Below, one piece after another: positions 63,072-64,000 of a stretch of DNA of 64,000 nt. The notes beneath the pieces are model-generated. The model had not been told where the DNA came from. It did not search any database and was given only the letters and a program-made list of their open reading frames with translations. The translations under genes were made by a program, and so were the position numbers. The first letter of the stretch is position 1. The number at the start of each line of letters is the position of its first letter. The stretch is from positions 965,001-1,029,000 of the forward strand of contig NZ_CAJRAF010000001.1 of assembly GCF_907164905.1 (NCBI RefSeq). The letters are read 5' to 3'. Origin of the DNA: Dyadobacter sp. CECT 9275 (GTDB lineage: Bacteria > Bacteroidota > Bacteroidia > Cytophagales > Spirosomataceae).

Positions 63072-63611
63072 TTAGGCATAGGGATTCTGTTTGCCTGCGA
63101 TGAGCTTGGATTTCAGCTCCTGCAGCTCCTCCCATTTTCCAAACCTGGCCAGGCTGGCCTGCGTAGGCCACGAGCTCGGGTCCTGTATCTGGAAGCGCGG
63201 TCCCGCATTTTTCAGTATGGAGGTTATCCGGATGGGTGAAGTATCCGCAAGTTTGGTATAGGTATAAATCCCCTCCTTGTTAAGGAGTTCTTCTATTTTT
63301 GGACCAATTCCTTCTATTACTTTCAGGTCATCCGATTTGATATCTACCGGTTCGGGCTTTGGGTACACTGTTTTGGCTACATGGCCCACTGCCGGAGGCC
63401 TTACCGTAGTGGCAGGAAGCTTGATATGTAACTCCTTACAGGCTTTCAGCTCTTCCCTTTTGGAAGTAATTTCCTCTTTAATTCTTCTGATTTTTATAAA
63501 CAGCACAAGCCTCGAAAGCAGATATCCTGCTACGGATACCAGGATAAGAACAGCGGCTATTTCAATTATAGCGACCCATTGTGGTGGCAGGCTGGTTTGA
63601 AAAAGTGCCAT
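63072..63611 (-). CDS. Membrane-anchored helix-hairpin-helix protein
   Basis: 179 residues. A single membrane helix (WVAIIEIAAVLILVSVAGYL, 12-31), a coiled-coil-like basic helix (IKIRRIKEEITSKREELKA), a proline-rich linker and a C-terminal domain starting DDLKVIEGIGPKIEELLNKE, followed by SWPTQASLARFGKWEELQEL. This is the HhH-type unit often fused to respiratory or ribosomal proteins and also found alone in Bacteroidota; its ligand is uncertain. The LexA-like gene converges on it from the left, 22 nt away. A homologous gene precedes it on the same strand (41-bp gap). Confidence 0.78.
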   Translation of the reverse strand: MALFQTSLPPQWVAIIEIAAVLILVSVAGYLLSRLVLFIKIRRIKEEITSKREELKACKELHIKLPATTVRPPAVGHVAKTVYPKPEPVDIKSDDLKVIEGIGPKIEELLNKEGIYTYTKLADTSPIRITSILKNAGPRFQIQDPSSWPTQASLARFGKWEELQELKSKLIAGKQNPYA

Positions 63612-63652
63612 AATTTAGATGAGTTATGAGGGTGATAGCAAGCAAAATTAAG

Positions 63653-64000
63653 TCAGGATTTTATATTTTTAAGGAGTTCTTCCTGTAATTCGCGGAGATC
63701 GTCCCACTTATTAGCGGCGGCAAGTCCTGCCTGCTGCTGCCACATGACTATATCCCTTATTTGATAATTTTCATTCCATTTGGAAAGTTCCTGTTTCAAA
63801 CGCAGCGGCTGAAAGTGGTGCAGCTGCCGGTAGGTATAAATACCGGTTTGGTTCAATTGCTGCTGATGCTCTTCCTGTATACCGTTTATTTTTGTGAGGT
63901 CATCTTTTTCAATCGGCAGATGAGGTTCCGCAGGCAGGGGCTCACTGCTCGTTTCGCCTGTATCTCTGAGCATGTCGTTCTGGAACTTGGACCTTATATT
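63653..64000 (-). CDS. Second helix-hairpin-helix-type protein, 5' part missing (window edge)
   Basis: The frame stays open to the last base, so the N-terminus lies outside the window; an internal ATG at 63973 is a possible start giving 106 residues. The visible part repeats the domain of its neighbour: EKDDLTKINGIQEEHQQQLN, then QTGIYTYRQLHHF, IRDIVMWQQQAGLAAANKWD, then DLRELQEELLKNIKS. The GIG of the hairpin is changed to GIQ, so nucleic-acid contact may be lost. Probably a paralogue of 63072-63611 in the same operon. Confidence 0.72.
   Translation of the reverse strand, partial: NIRSKFQNDMLRDTGETSSEPLPAEPHLPIEKDDLTKINGIQEEHQQQLNQTGIYTYRQLHHFQPLRLKQELSKWNENYQIRDIVMWQQQAGLAAANKWDDLRELQEELLKNIKS

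Overview
The window is a 64 kb stretch of bacterial chromosome from a member of the Bacteroidota, most likely the order Cytophagales and possibly close to Dyadobacter or Spirosoma (the genus is inference). The evidence is: promoter-like TAnnTTTG boxes (the Bacteroidota -7 element) in front of several genes; a subtilase with a type IX secretion (T9SS) C-terminal sorting domain; a PorW/SprE-type T9SS lipoprotein; a long, His-rich, signal-peptide-bearing AtpB; and Bacteroidota-typical families (DUF2911, WbqC, the PG1098-like methyltransferase, YfiT-type DinB). Almost all of it is core chromosome. I see no tRNA, rRNA, insertion sequence, prophage or CRISPR array.

Layout. 1-9.2 kb: the end of an OmpA-type protein, usp-corA, a DAACS transporter, an ArsC-like protein, a PG1098-like methyltransferase and acs. 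9.2-16.9 kb: an orphan 49-residue Cys-rich membrane peptide, YfiT/DinB, inositol monophosphatase, DUF4105, rsmI and pterin dehydratase on the minus strand, then osmC, thyA, a TRIC channel, DUF2911 and NUDIX. 16.9-25 kb: T9SS-exported subtilase with a partner lipoprotein, a GltS-like FMN enzyme, aroA, two small unknowns (one with an AT-hook) and DUF502, with a 627-bp AT-rich gap. 25-37.6 kb: malate/lactate dehydrogenase family, mltG, thioesterase, YihY, GT2, YciO, WbqC, clpC, DUF937, an esterase and a sugar isomerase. 37.7-41 kb: an ATP synthase operon (atpZ, an AtpI-like gene, atpB, E, F, H) that stops before atpA and atpG. 41-50 kb: porW/sprE, PBP1, glycerate kinase, uvrC and a BaiN-type flavoprotein.

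Two accessory-looking modules stand out. At 50.2-53.0 kb four coupled genes encode a PqqD/RRE protein, a lasso-peptide B2-type transglutaminase-fold protease, an HprK-like kinase and a nucleotidyltransferase. These are the maturation parts of a peptide natural-product (RiPP) pathway, but no cyclase and no convincing precursor lies beside them. At 57.8-63.0 kb a short DnaE-type polymerase and a catalytically intact Y-family polymerase form a minus-strand unit diverging from a LexA/CI-like self-cleaving repressor. The 161-bp region between them holds three GGA-N5-TCC palindromes plus a degenerate fourth, overlapping both predicted promoters. This looks like a self-contained damage-inducible mutagenesis cassette with a readable operator code. 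Two genes for helix-hairpin-helix proteins follow at the right edge, the last one cut by the window end; the complete one has a membrane anchor.

Between the modules sit ftsH, rsfS, birA, an aldose epimerase and a TMEM220-like protein. Strong bidirectional hairpin terminators separate most convergent pairs. Two convergent pairs have overlapping ends instead: uvrC/BaiN, whose stop codons share one CTAG, and nucleotidyltransferase/epimerase.
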